64,000 bases of DNA from the NCBI GenBank assembly GCA_003164785.1, contig PLUE01000039.1:164611-228610 (forward strand). Direction: 5' to 3'. Below, one piece after another: positions 26,263-36,638 of this stretch; positions within the stretch are counted from its first letter, which is position 1; every line of letters starts with the position of its first letter. The position numbers and the translations under genes are program-made. The notes under the pieces are model-generated. The model was given only the letters and a program-made list of their open reading frames with translations. It searched no databases and was not told the origin of the DNA. Origin of the DNA: Gammaproteobacteria bacterium (lineage in GTDB: Bacteria > Pseudomonadota > Gammaproteobacteria > Steroidobacterales > Steroidobacteraceae).

Positions 26263-26615
26263 TGGTGGAGCCGGGGGGAATCGAACCCCCGTCCACAAGC
26301 CCTACGTTTCAAGATCTACGTACGTAGCCACGTCTATTGTTCTCACCGCTCACTAACCCGACGGGCAGGGAAAGCGGGCAGCCAGCCCGGTGTTGTTTCG
26401 CAAGGTACACCCCAGACACGTGTATCAAGCTATCTGATGTGCGCTACCCCTGACCGTTCGCATCAGCACAAGCCGATCAGGGTTCAGCAGCCTAAGCCGC
26501 TAGAGCGTAGTTGTCTTCGTTGGCAACTATAAGTTTGCAAGTTGGTTTTACGAGGGAACCTGCACCTCGGTACGCACCTGAAGTTTCGTGACCCATGTCG
26601 AAACCGGTCGGCCCC
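26263..26615 (-). ncRNA. ssrA: tmRNA
   Basis: Transfer-messenger RNA of about 353 bases, leftward. The 5' end GGGGCCG pairs with CGGCTCC before the encoded CCA (26263-26265), and the T arm GGGGGTTCGATTCCCCC is intact. The internal reading frame tags stalled proteins with ANEDNYALAA. It rescues stalled ribosomes together with SmpB, whose gene lies directly upstream on the same strand. Confidence 0.97.
26492..26524 (-). other. tmRNA proteolysis-tag reading frame
   Basis: Resume codon GCC then codons for NEDNYALAA and a TAG stop. The ending ALAA is the degron read by ClpXP; FtsH (43919) and Prc (18191) also act on such tags. Confidence 0.93.
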
Positions 26616-26627
26616 AAGTGAACCGCT

Positions 26628-26656
26628 AGTTTACGCGCAAATCGCGGCTTATCCAA
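26628..26656 (-). promoter_or_regulatory. Sigma-70 promoter for tmRNA
   Basis: On the minus strand TTGGAT (26656-26651), 17-base spacer, TAAACT (26633-26628), with the mature tmRNA 5' end about 12 bases further on. It fits between the smpB stop (26663) and ssrA. Confidence 0.6.
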
Positions 26657-26662
26657 ATCCGC

Positions 26663-27133
26663 CTAGTAGCGGCTCGCTTTCATGATCCGGCTCTTGTCAC
26701 GCTGCCAGTCCTTGTCCTTTTCGGTGTTGCGCTTGTCATGCTGCTTCTTGCCCTTCGCGAGGCCGATTTCCAGTTTGGCGCGGCCGCCCTTCCAGTACAA
26801 CTCGAGCGGCACGATGGTGTAGCTCTTGCGCTCGACGGCGCCGACCAAATGGTCCAGTTCGCGCCGGTTGAGCAGCAGCTTGCGGGTGCGCGTGGCCGTG
26901 GTATCGACATGGCTCGAGGCGGCGGTCAGCGCGCCGATGTGCGCGCCGTGCAGGAATGCCTCGCCGTTCTTCATGTAAACATAGGCCTCGGCAATCTGCG
27001 CCTTGCCGGCGCGCATGCTCTTGACCTCCCATCCCATGAGGGAAATTCCGGCCTCCATACGCTCTTCGATGAAAAAATCGAAGCGCGCCTTGCGGTTGAC
27101 GGCGATCGGCGGCAATTTGTCTTCAGTCTTCAC
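26663..27133 (-). CDS. smpB: SmpB, tmRNA-binding protein
   Basis: A 156-residue SsrA-binding protein with an OB-fold core ([34 protein letters not shown]) and the basic C-terminal tail needed in the decoding centre ([14 protein letters not shown]). The start is GTG 27133, giving the normal family length. It lies immediately upstream of ssrA and is divergent from ratA, a very common gammaproteobacterial arrangement. Confidence 0.97.
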   Translation of the reverse strand: MKTEDKLPPIAVNRKARFDFFIEERMEAGISLMGWEVKSMRAGKAQIAEAYVYMKNGEAFLHGAHIGALTAASSHVDTTATRTRKLLLNRRELDHLVGAVERKSYTIVPLELYWKGGRAKLEIGLAKGKKQHDKRNTEKDKDWQRDKSRIMKASRY

Positions 27134-27199
27134 CGCGCCAGTTTACCATTCGCCGTCAATGGCGCCCGCGCTTCGCGCGTTGTGCGAGAATGGTGGCCC

Positions 27200-27631
27200 A
27201 TGCAGGTCGTCGAACGCACCGCAATCGTTACCTTCACCGCTGCCCAGATGTTCGCCTTGGTCAACGACATTGTCCGTTATCCGGATTTCCTGCCCTGGTG
27301 CAAGGGGGCATGGGCCGAGGACGTGTCCGCCACGGAGCGGCTGGCCTCGGTCAAGGTGGCCCGTGGGGTGCTCAAAACGGAATTCACCACGCGGAACGAA
27401 CTGACTCCCGACGCGCGCATTCTCATGCACCTGGTCGATGGGCCCTTCAAGAATCTGACCGGCGAGTGGCGCTTCGAGGCGATCGGCGAGCGCGGCTCAC
27501 GGGTGAGTTTTCGCGTGGAATTCGAATTCAAGAGCCGTTTGACGGCGGCGGCGTTCAACGCGATCTTCGAGTCGCTCTGCGGCACCATCGTCGATGCCTT
27601 CGTCCAGCGGGCTCAAAAGATCTACGTGTAG
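27200..27631 (+). CDS. ratA: RatA, START-like domain protein of the COQ10/RatA family
   Basis: A 143-residue helix-grip protein (VNDIVRYPDFLPWCKGA near the N-terminus, DAFVQRAQKIYV at the end). E. coli RatA was described as blocking 50S/30S association, and homologues carry ubiquinone-like lipids (Coq10). The ATG at 27200 follows GGTGG. It precedes rnfH by eight bases, as in E. coli (ratAB). Confidence 0.94.
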   Translation: MQVVERTAIVTFTAAQMFALVNDIVRYPDFLPWCKGAWAEDVSATERLASVKVARGVLKTEFTTRNELTPDARILMHLVDGPFKNLTGEWRFEAIGERGSRVSFRVEFEFKSRLTAAAFNAIFESLCGTIVDAFVQRAQKIYV

Positions 27632-27639
27632 GGTCGCCC

Positions 27640-27954
27640 GTGCAGGGAAGAGTCGAGCTTGTCATCGAGGTTGTCTACGCCGAGCCGCTGCGTGTCGTCG
27701 CGGCCCGGTATCGCGTGGCGCGGCCGGCGACGGTCGAGCACGTCTTGCGGCTGGCGGCGGCGGACACGGTCTTCACGGGAATCGATATTGCGGGCTCGAC
27801 CGTCGGGATATTCGGGCGTGTGGTCGGCCCCGGCGAGCCCTTGGCCGACGGGGACCGCGTCGAGATCTACCGGCCGCTCGCCGCCGATCCGAAAACCGCG
27901 CGGCGCACCCGGGTTCGGGATGCCCGCCGGGTCAGTAAGTCCGGCCGTTCTTGA
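27640..27954 (+). CDS. rnfH: RnfH/RatB family ubiquitin-like protein
   Basis: A 104-residue UPF0125 protein with a beta-grasp fold (VELVIEVVYAEP, AAADTVFTGIDI, GDRVEIYRPLAADPKTAR). Function is uncertain; it is called RnfH or RatB by context. The start is GTG 27640, eight bases after ratA. Its last 23 bases overlap the opposite-strand end of bamE. Confidence 0.9.
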   Translation: MQGRVELVIEVVYAEPLRVVAARYRVARPATVEHVLRLAAADTVFTGIDIAGSTVGIFGRVVGPGEPLADGDRVEIYRPLAADPKTARRTRVRDARRVSKSGRS

Positions 27955-28300
27955 CCTTGGCCGCCGACTTATCCTGCTCGGCCGCCACGGCAGCCGAGGG
28001 CTTGTCGAGCTTCGCGACCTTCTCGTCCTCGAAATACACGGTGACCCGGCGCGAATCGATGTGGCGGGTGCGACCTTTCTTCAGATAATAAATATAGTCC
28101 CAACGCTCCTTGTTGAAACTGTCGGCCACCATCGGGGTGCCGAGCAGATAACGAACCTGACTGCGCGTCATGCCCGTTTTGACCTGTTCGACCGCAGCTT
28201 GATCCAGGAAATTACCCTGCTGAATATTGATGCGGTAGACGCAACCCGAGGCGAGCAGGGCCAACCCTAACCCCAAGAACAATCGCTGACAGTTTTTCAT
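27932..28300 (-). CDS. bamE: BamE (SmpA/OmlA) outer-membrane assembly lipoprotein
   Basis: A 122-residue lipoprotein with lipobox LASGC and the SmpA/OmlA domain (QQGNFLDQAAVEQVKTGMT, VRYLLGTPMVADSFNKERWDYIYYLKKG). BamE stabilises the BAM complex that inserts outer-membrane proteins. The ATG 28300 is used. A Lys/Ala-rich tail follows the domain. It is divergent from fur, with a candidate Fur site between them; rnfH, bamE and fur are neighbours in many relatives. Confidence 0.95.
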   Translation of the reverse strand: MKNCQRLFLGLGLALLASGCVYRINIQQGNFLDQAAVEQVKTGMTRSQVRYLLGTPMVADSFNKERWDYIYYLKKGRTRHIDSRRVTVYFEDEKVAKLDKPSAAVAAEQDKSAAKVKNGRTY

Positions 28301-28323
28301 CAAAGTGGTGCGCAGCCGTTAAA

Positions 28324-28347
28324 TGATTGATAATCGTTTCTTATCAT
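28324..28347 (+). promoter_or_regulatory. Candidate Fur box between bamE and fur
   Basis: The AT-rich run TGATTGATAATCGTTTCTTA continues to TCAT and contains TGATAAT and CTTATCA half-sites, matching 11 of 19 positions of the E. coli Fur consensus with an intact GATAATC core. It sits 16 bases before the fur ATG, so it would autoregulate fur and might affect bamE. Sequence match only. Confidence 0.45.
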
Positions 28348-28362
28348 ACCGGGTTCTCCAGC

Positions 28363-28824
28363 ATGCCGCAGCGCCTGAAACCTTCCCCGACGAGTGAAAG
28401 CAACGATCTCCGCAATGCGGGGCTCAAGGTTACCCTGCCGCGCCTGAAAATCCTGGATATTCTCGCGGATGGCTCGGCCCGCCACATGAGCGCGGAAGAC
28501 ATCTACAAGAAGCTGCTGATCTCCAACGAGGACATCGGTCTGGCCACGGTGTATCGCGTCTTGACCCAGTTCGAGGCCGCCGGCTTGGTGACGCGCCATC
28601 ACTTCGAAGGCGGAATGGCCGTGTTCGAACTGAACCAGGGTGCGCATCACGATCATATCGTCTGTGTCGACTGCGGCAAGGTCGAAGAGTTCATGGACGG
28701 TGGCATCGAGGAGCGCCAGCACGCGGTGGCCAAGCGCCTGGGGTTCGAGATCAGCGATCACGCCTTGATCTTGTACGGGCACTGTCGCAAGCCGGCCTGC
28801 CCCAACCAGAAGCGCCCGAAGTAG
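28363..28824 (+). CDS. fur: Fur, ferric uptake regulator
   Basis: A 153-residue Fur: winged-helix DNA-binding half (AGLKVTLPRLKILDIL, GLATVYRVLTQFEAAGLV), then the metal-binding and dimerisation half with HHDHIVCVDCGKVEEF and a C-terminal CRKPAC pair for structural zinc. It represses iron-uptake genes with ferrous iron. ATG 28363 gives the usual length; an ATG 12 codons upstream lies within the candidate Fur box and is less likely. Confidence 0.96.
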   Translation: MPQRLKPSPTSESNDLRNAGLKVTLPRLKILDILADGSARHMSAEDIYKKLLISNEDIGLATVYRVLTQFEAAGLVTRHHFEGGMAVFELNQGAHHDHIVCVDCGKVEEFMDGGIEERQHAVAKRLGFEISDHALILYGHCRKPACPNQKRPK

Positions 28825-28855
28825 CGATTCTCGCCACGCGCGGGCGGCGCTTCGA

Positions 28856-30715
28856 TCAGGCGCGCTTTTTCGTAGCTGGTGCAGGCTTCTTCGGCGAGGC
28901 CGGCTTCTTTGCGGCGGCTGCCGGGGCCAGGATGGTTGTCCGCGGGGACGCCTGCCGCTGGGACGCCTCCCGCGGCGCCGCCGGCTTCTTTACCGTCGCA
29001 GCCGGGGCCGGGACGGTTGTCCGCGGGGCGGCCTCCCGCTCGGTCGCCACTCCCAACATCTCGCGCGCGTGGGCCCGCGCCTGATCGGTGATGTCGACGC
29101 CGCCCAGCATGCGGGCGATCTCATCCACACGGTCCGCGGGATTCAGCGTCTTGACGTCGGTACGCGTGACCTTCCCGTCGGTCTGCTTGATGACCTGGAA
29201 CTGGGAATGCGCCTGGGCGGCGACCTGGGCCAGATGCGTCACGCACAGCACCTGGGAGCGCGTGCCCAGTTCGCGCAACTGGCGGCCGACGATTTCCGCG
29301 ATGGCGCCGCCAATACCGGAGTCGACCTCGTCGAACACCATGCAGAGCGACGATCCCTTGGCCGCGGCGGCGACCTGGACCGCCAGGCTGATGCGCGACA
29401 GCTCGCCGCCCGACGCCACTTTCGCCAGACTCTTCAGCGACTGACCCGGATTGGCGCTCACCAGGAATTCGATGTCGTCCACGCCATGGGGCCCGAACTC
29501 GCCGTCACCTGGCTCGACCTTCACGGCAAACCGGCCGCCCGACATGCCGAGGGTCTGCATGAGCTTGGTGATCTGTGTGCCGAGGACCTCCGCCGCCCGA
29601 TTGCGCGCCTTGGTCAGGCGCCCGGCGGCGGTGCGGTAATCGGCGGTCAGCGCCGCCAGCTGGCGCTCGAGTTCCGCCAGGCTGAGTTCGGCGTTTTCGA
29701 GGGTCTGCAATTCCTGCTCGGTGCGCAGCAGTTGGGACGGCAGCTCGAGGACGGTCTGGCGATGCTTGCGTGCCAGTGCTTCGAGCGCCGCCGCGTGCCG
29801 TTCGATCTCCTCCTGACGCGCTGGATCGACGTCCAGGTTTTCCAGATAGCGGCGCAGCGCTTCGGCGGCCTCATGCGCGACGATGGCCGCCTCGGCGAGA
29901 AGTTTGCCGGCCGCCGCGAGCTGCGGATCGGCATCCCCGACGGCGCGCAGCGCGGCCTGAGCCTTGCCGAGCAGATCGTTGGCGCTCTCGGTGTCGGCGT
30001 CCGGGTCACCCTCGTAGATCGCGGTGAGGGCGGTGCGGGCGGCCGCACTCAACCGCCCGCGTCCGGAGATGCGCTTCTGTTCGATGAACAGTTCTTCGAT
30101 CGCGGCCACCGTGGTGACCTCGGCCTTCAGTTCGCCCAGTTGATAGCGCAGCAGGTCGAGCCGCGACTCCCGGTTGTCGGCGGCCGACTTGAGCGAGTCA
30201 TACTCGCGGCGGCAGGCGCGGTAGCGGGCGTAGATGGCTTCCACCTCATCCGTGTGTTGCGGCGCGTCGAGATGCTCGTCGAGCATTTCACGCTGGGCCC
30301 CACGCTTGACCAGATGCTGGAACTCCTGCTGACCGTGGATTTCGATCAGGAACTCCGCGAACTCGCGCAACAGCTGGATGGGCACCAGCTGCCCGTTGAT
30401 GTAGGCCCGGGAGCGGCCGTCGGCGCCGATCACGCGCCGGACGATGACTTCTTCGTCGTGCTCGATGGCCTGTTCGGCGAGCCACGCCTTGGCCGCCGCC
30501 GGCAGCGCGGCAAAGCTTGCGGCGATCTCCGCCCGTTCGGCGCCCTGACGCACCACGTCGCCGCCGGCCCGGCCGCCGCCCACCAGCAGCAGGGCATCGA
30601 CCACGATGGACTTGCCCGCGCCGGTCTCGCCCGTCAGTGCGGTCAGACCGGCGTCGAAATCGAGTTCCGCGCGGTCGACGATCACCAAATCGCGTAATTG
30701 CAGATGCGTCAGCAT
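28856..30715 (-). CDS. recN: RecN, DNA repair SMC-like ATPase with a long basic C-terminal tail
   Basis: A 619-residue RecN. Walker A GETGAGKS lies near the N-terminus, long coiled-coil arms occupy the middle, and the Walker B region is CMVFDEVDSGIGG with the preceding signature ASGGELSR. RecN aids double-strand-break repair by tethering DNA. The conserved part ends about residue 555, the usual full length; a further 64 or so residues rich in Ala, Pro, Lys and Thr follow, containing two related units (PRTTVPAPAATVKKPAAP and PRTTILAPAAAAKKPASP). The ATG at 30715 is two bases after the nadK stop. Confidence 0.95.
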   Translation of the reverse strand: MLTHLQLRDLVIVDRAELDFDAGLTALTGETGAGKSIVVDALLLVGGGRAGGDVVRQGAERAEIAASFAALPAAAKAWLAEQAIEHDEEVIVRRVIGADGRSRAYINGQLVPIQLLREFAEFLIEIHGQQEFQHLVKRGAQREMLDEHLDAPQHTDEVEAIYARYRACRREYDSLKSAADNRESRLDLLRYQLGELKAEVTTVAAIEELFIEQKRISGRGRLSAAARTALTAIYEGDPDADTESANDLLGKAQAALRAVGDADPQLAAAGKLLAEAAIVAHEAAEALRRYLENLDVDPARQEEIERHAAALEALARKHRQTVLELPSQLLRTEQELQTLENAELSLAELERQLAALTADYRTAAGRLTKARNRAAEVLGTQITKLMQTLGMSGGRFAVKVEPGDGEFGPHGVDDIEFLVSANPGQSLKSLAKVASGGELSRISLAVQVAAAAKGSSLCMVFDEVDSGIGGAIAEIVGRQLRELGTRSQVLCVTHLAQVAAQAHSQFQVIKQTDGKVTRTDVKTLNPADRVDEIARMLGGVDITDQARAHAREMLGVATEREAAPRTTVPAPAATVKKPAAPREASQRQASPRTTILAPAAAAKKPASPKKPAPATKKRA

Positions 30716-30717
30716 GG

Positions 30718-31611
30718 TTATTCGCTCGTGCCGTAGCCGCCGCGGCCCCAATGCAGTTTGGAGCGCAACAGGCGGTAATAGTCGTATCCGGGAGGATGCA
30801 GCAATGTGATCTGCGCGTCGCTGCCTTCGACAAAGAGCGTGTCGCCCTGCTCGAGATCGCCGATGGCCGTGCCGTCGCAGGTCACCTGGGCGTGGGAACC
30901 GAGCCGGTCGGCCATCCGCAGCTCGATCTTGCTGCCGGCGCGCACCACGATGGGTCGATCGCTCAAGGTATGCGGACAAATGGGCGCCAGCACCCACACG
31001 TCAAGATCCGGCTCGACGATGGGACCGCCGCAGGATAGCGCGTAGGCCGTGGATCCCGTGGCGGTCGCGATGACGATGCCGTCACCGCTGTGCGAATTCA
31101 CGAACCGGCCGTTGATGGTCGTCTCGAAATCCATGGTGCGCCCCGTTTCCCACTTGCCGACCACGACGTCGTTCAACGCCAGCGCCTCGATAGGCTGTGC
31201 CGCCCGCCGTTCGAGGCGCGCGGCCAAAAGCGAACGACGATCCTCGGTGTAGCGTCCGGCGAGCACGGTATCGATGTCCTCGAGCATGCTGGTCGGGCTG
31301 ACGTCGGTCAGGAACCCGAGCCGGCCGCGGTTGACGCCGAGCAGGGGCACCGAATGACCGGCGACCAACCGCGCCGCGTAGAGGAGGGTGCCGTCGCCGC
31401 CGATGGCGATGATGAGGTCGGCCCGCGTCGCGAACGAGTGTTCCGGGCACAACACGACGCTGTCGGAGGGGAACGCCAGTCCCACGCCGGGATCGACGAG
31501 CGGGCAGATGCCGCGCGCGTAGAAATGGCCGGCCAAGCTCAGCATGCATTCGGCGACCCGCAGGTCTTTGGCATTTCCGAACAACGCGATGGATTTGAAA
31601 GCATGAGACAT
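30718..31611 (-). CDS. nadK: NadK, NAD kinase
   Basis: A 297-residue ATP-NAD kinase producing NADP. The diagnostic GGDGT is at residues 71-75, and the second motif region TATGSTAYALSCGGPIVEP is intact. Length matches the family. It is divergent from hrcA and directly upstream of recN, the common grpE/hrcA-nadK-recN neighbourhood of proteobacteria. Confidence 0.96.
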   Translation of the reverse strand: MSHAFKSIALFGNAKDLRVAECMLSLAGHFYARGICPLVDPGVGLAFPSDSVVLCPEHSFATRADLIIAIGGDGTLLYAARLVAGHSVPLLGVNRGRLGFLTDVSPTSMLEDIDTVLAGRYTEDRRSLLAARLERRAAQPIEALALNDVVVGKWETGRTMDFETTINGRFVNSHSGDGIVIATATGSTAYALSCGGPIVEPDLDVWVLAPICPHTLSDRPIVVRAGSKIELRMADRLGSHAQVTCDGTAIGDLEQGDTLFVEGSDAQITLLHPPGYDYYRLLRSKLHWGRGGYGTSE

Positions 31612-31725
31612 AAAGCAGTGGATCCTTGTAGCACGGCTTCCAAACCCAAGTCAGGCGGAAACTTCGGCTATTTGGGTACATTCGATGGACTTGACTTCGT
31701 CCGGATGCGCTAGGTAGCTTCAAAC

Positions 31726-32802
31726 ATGGTATATGAACCTACTATGACATCAGACGGCATTGACGAGGGCCTGAACGAGCGAGCGCAGTTGCTCCTGAAA
31801 GCCTTGATCGAGAATTATATTCGAGATGGCCAGCCAGTCGGGTCGAGAACGTTGTCGCGGGACTCGGGTTTGAGCCTGTCCTCCGCCACGATCCGCAACG
31901 TGATGGCGGACCTCGAGGACCTGGGGTTCGTGGCGTCGCCGCACACCTCGGCGGGCCGCGTGCCGACCGACAAGGGTTACCGGTTCTTCGTCGACACCCT
32001 GCTGCAGCTCAAGCCGCTGCGTCAGGAGGAGATCGAGGATATCGAGCGCCGCCTGGGCGTCGATGCCTCGAAGGGCAAATCCCTGGTGCAGACGGTTTCG
32101 CAGATGCTCTCGAGCGTCACCCGCATGGCGGGTTTGGTGACCCTCCCCAACCCCAACTACGTCGCGTTGTCGCACATCGAGTTCGTCAGCCTGTCCGAGA
32201 ACCGCGCGCTCGCCGTGATGGTCATGGACAACCGCGAAGTGCAGAACCGCGTCGTGCAGCTGGAGCGTCGCTATTCCACCGAGGAGCTGCGGCGGGCCGC
32301 CAATTACCTCAATGAATCGTTTTCCGGCCGGTCGCTGCCCGATGTGCGGGCTCAACTGGTGCGCCAGCTCCAGGAAACCCGCCAGCACATGAATCAGCTC
32401 ATGCTGGACGCGATCCAGGTGGCGCAGAAGGTGTTCAACAGCGAGCCCGACGAGCGGGTCGAGTACGTTATGTCAGGTGAGACCAATCTCATGGGGTTCG
32501 CCGAGCTGTCGAACGTGGACCGGCTGCGCCGGCTGTTCGAGGCCTTCAACGAGAAACACGATATTTTGCGGCTCCTGGACGGGTGCCTGCGGGCGGATGG
32601 AATCCAGATCTTCATCGGCCAGGAATCGGGCTATCGGATCCTCGACGACATCAGCGTGGTCACGGCGCCCTACATGCTCGATAACAAGGTGGTCGGCGTA
32701 CTGGGGATCATCGGGCCGACCCGGATGGCCTACGAACGGGTGATCCCGATCGTCGATGTGACCGCGAAACTGCTCGGTTCGGCCTTGAACGCGCGTAAAT
32801 AG
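31726..32802 (+). CDS. hrcA: HrcA, heat-shock repressor
   Basis: A 358-residue repressor with N-terminal winged helix (YIRDGQPVGSRTLSRDSGLS, SSATIRNVMADLEDLGF) and C-terminal GAF-like dimer domain. HrcA binds CIRCE elements and is regulated by GroEL. I see no CIRCE inverted repeat (TTAGCACTC-N9-GAGTGCTAA) before hrcA, grpE or dnaK here, so its sites are probably elsewhere (for example groESL). ATG 31726 is used; ATG 31744 is an alternative. Confidence 0.95.
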   Translation: MVYEPTMTSDGIDEGLNERAQLLLKALIENYIRDGQPVGSRTLSRDSGLSLSSATIRNVMADLEDLGFVASPHTSAGRVPTDKGYRFFVDTLLQLKPLRQEEIEDIERRLGVDASKGKSLVQTVSQMLSSVTRMAGLVTLPNPNYVALSHIEFVSLSENRALAVMVMDNREVQNRVVQLERRYSTEELRRAANYLNESFSGRSLPDVRAQLVRQLQETRQHMNQLMLDAIQVAQKVFNSEPDERVEYVMSGETNLMGFAELSNVDRLRRLFEAFNEKHDILRLLDGCLRADGIQIFIGQESGYRILDDISVVTAPYMLDNKVVGVLGIIGPTRMAYERVIPIVDVTAKLLGSALNARK

Positions 32803-32863
32803 CCCCCAGTTCTCGGGCTTCGAGCGGTATCTACAGCCGCCAATCTTGCGAGGACTCTGCAAC

Positions 32864-33385
32864 GTGAACGAAAATAACCAGCCGCTGGGCGAGTCAGCCG
32901 ATTTGGGCGCGGGGGCGCCGGAGAGCGCCTTGGCCGCGGCCGAGGCCAAAGCACAGGAAAACTGGAACAGCTACCTACGGTCGGTCGCGGAACTGGACAA
33001 TTACCGCAAGCGCACCGAGCGGGAAATCGACAACGCGCGCAAATTCGCCATCGAGCGGTTTGCCCAGGAACTGGTGACCGTGGGCGATGCGCTGGAAGCC
33101 GGCATCAGCGCCGGCGCTGCGACCCCGGGTCCGGCCATGCTCGAGGGAGCCCAGGCGACGCTGCGCCAGCTGCACCGTGCGTTCGAGAAGGCGGGCATCA
33201 AGGTCATCGATCCGGCCGGCCAGGCATTCGACCCCGAATGGCACGAGGCCATGGTCGCCCAGGAGAGCCGCGACAAGCCGGCGAACACCGTATTGACGGT
33301 CATCCAAAAGGGCTTCTCCTTGAACGGTCGTTTGTTGCGCCCGGCGCGCGTCATCGTCAGCAAATCGCCCGGCGACGGCAATTGA
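32864..33385 (+). CDS. grpE: GrpE, nucleotide-exchange factor of DnaK
   Basis: A 173-residue GrpE: a charged N-terminal helix forming the dimer stalk (LAAAEAKAQENWNSYLRS, ELDNYRKRTEREI) and the beta-wing domain (GQAFDPEWHEAM, VIQKGFSLNGRLLRPARV). The start is GTG 32864 behind GAGGA. It releases ADP from DnaK. It lies between hrcA and dnaK. Confidence 0.96.
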   Translation: MNENNQPLGESADLGAGAPESALAAAEAKAQENWNSYLRSVAELDNYRKRTEREIDNARKFAIERFAQELVTVGDALEAGISAGAATPGPAMLEGAQATLRQLHRAFEKAGIKVIDPAGQAFDPEWHEAMVAQESRDKPANTVLTVIQKGFSLNGRLLRPARVIVSKSPGDGN

Positions 33386-33445
33386 AATTACCGGGGGATC
33401 CCCCAGTTAGCAGTCACGGTTCTTGAATTTTTAGAGGGTTTCACT

Positions 33446-35383
<1,938 letters not shown>

Positions 35384-35419
35384 TGCGGGCGATCGAAGCG
35401 ATTCGATCGCTGTGATGTC

Positions 35420-35457
35420 AAACCGCCGGCACGTGTGTGCCGGCGGTTTGTTTTTAT
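35420..35457 (+). terminator. Rho-independent terminator after dnaK
   Basis: Stem AAACCGCCGGCAC (35420-35432) pairs perfectly with GTGCCGGCGGTTT (35437-35449), loop GTGT, followed by GTTTTTATT. A second 9-bp hairpin (35389-35410, GCGATCGAA/TTCGATCGC) precedes it. The dnaJ start is only 22 bases beyond, so dnaJ is either reached by readthrough or has its own start in this gap. Confidence 0.9.
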
Positions 35458-35479
35458 TCGGTGTCCCTTAAGGTGTGCG

Positions 35480-36628
35480 ATGGCGAAGCAGGATTATTAC
35501 AAGCTCCTCGACTTACCGAAGACCGCGACGGCGGAGGAAATCAAGAAGGCATATCGCCGTCTGGCCATGAGGTTTCATCCGGACCGCAATCCGGACGATC
35601 CGGAAGCCGAGCACAAATTCAAGGAGTGCAAAGAGGCCTACGAAGTGCTGACCGACGCGCAGAAGCGGGCGGTCTATGACCAGTTCGGGCACGCCGGCCT
35701 CGAGGGCGGACGGGGCGGCGGTGCGGGCGGGGGCGGGGGCGGGTTCAGCGCCGGCGAAGCGTTCGGCGACATCTTCGGCGAAATGTTCGGCGATATCTTC
35801 TCCGGTGGCCAACGCGGCGGCCGCAGCCAGGTGTTTCGCGGCGCGGATCTGCGTTACGAACTCGAGCTGGATCTCGAGCAGGCCGTTTTCGGCACCGAAA
35901 CCGAGATTCAGATCCCCTCGCTGGCGGAGTGCAAGACCTGCAAGGGATCGGGCGCCGCCAAAGGCTCCGTCCCGAAGACCTGTGATACCTGCAACGGCCA
36001 GGGACAGGTGCGTGTGCAGCAATCGATCTTCACGATTCAACAGCCCTGCCCGCGCTGCAAGGGGCGCGGCAAAATCATCACCAATCCGTGCGATACCTGC
36101 TTCGGCCAGGGCCGCGTGCGTCAGGAGAAGAAGCTGCCGGTGTCGGTTCCAGCGGGCGTCGACACCGGCGATCGCATTCGCTTGAACGGGGAGGGTGAGG
36201 CCGGCCGCAATGGGGGCCCCGCCGGCGATCTGTATGTCGAGATCCGCGTCCGCGAGCATGCGATTTTCGAGCGCGAGGGTAGTCATCTGTCCTGCGAGGT
36301 GCCGATCAGCATCACCACGGCGGCCCTGGGCGGCTCGGTGGAAGTACCGACCCTCGACGGCGAGGTGGTGTTGAAGATCCCCTCCGAGACCCAGTCCGGA
36401 CGGGTGTTCCGGGTTCGGGAGAAGGGCGTCAAGCCGGTGCGCGGCGGGGCGGCCGGCGACCTGTTCTGCCGGGTGGTGGTCGAAACGCCGGTGAGCCTGA
36501 GCAATGAGCAAAGGGAGCTGCTCAGGAAGTTCGAGGTGTCGCTGCAGGAGGGCGCCGGCGCCCACAAGCCGCGTGAGCAGACCTTCCTCGACGGCGTCAG
36601 AAAGTTCTTCACCGGCGAAACCAACTAG
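35480..36628 (+). CDS. dnaJ: DnaJ, Hsp40 co-chaperone
   Basis: A 382-residue class I J-protein: J domain with HPD (MRFHPDRNP), Gly/Phe region, four zinc repeats ([32 protein letters not shown]) and C-terminal substrate-binding domains. It stimulates the DnaK ATPase and delivers clients. The ATG follows AAGGTG. It is separated from dnaK by an intrinsic terminator and ends ten bases before dapB. Confidence 0.98.
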   Translation: MAKQDYYKLLDLPKTATAEEIKKAYRRLAMRFHPDRNPDDPEAEHKFKECKEAYEVLTDAQKRAVYDQFGHAGLEGGRGGGAGGGGGGFSAGEAFGDIFGEMFGDIFSGGQRGGRSQVFRGADLRYELELDLEQAVFGTETEIQIPSLAECKTCKGSGAAKGSVPKTCDTCNGQGQVRVQQSIFTIQQPCPRCKGRGKIITNPCDTCFGQGRVRQEKKLPVSVPAGVDTGDRIRLNGEGEAGRNGGPAGDLYVEIRVREHAIFEREGSHLSCEVPISITTAALGGSVEVPTLDGEVVLKIPSETQSGRVFRVREKGVKPVRGGAAGDLFCRVVVETPVSLSNEQRELLRKFEVSLQEGAGAHKPREQTFLDGVRKFFTGETN

Positions 36629-36638
36629 GGCTCCGCAG

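Noticed and set aside
33423..33428. Sigma-32 promoter before dnaK (CTTGAA)
   Set aside because: No CCCCAT-like -10 at the right distance.
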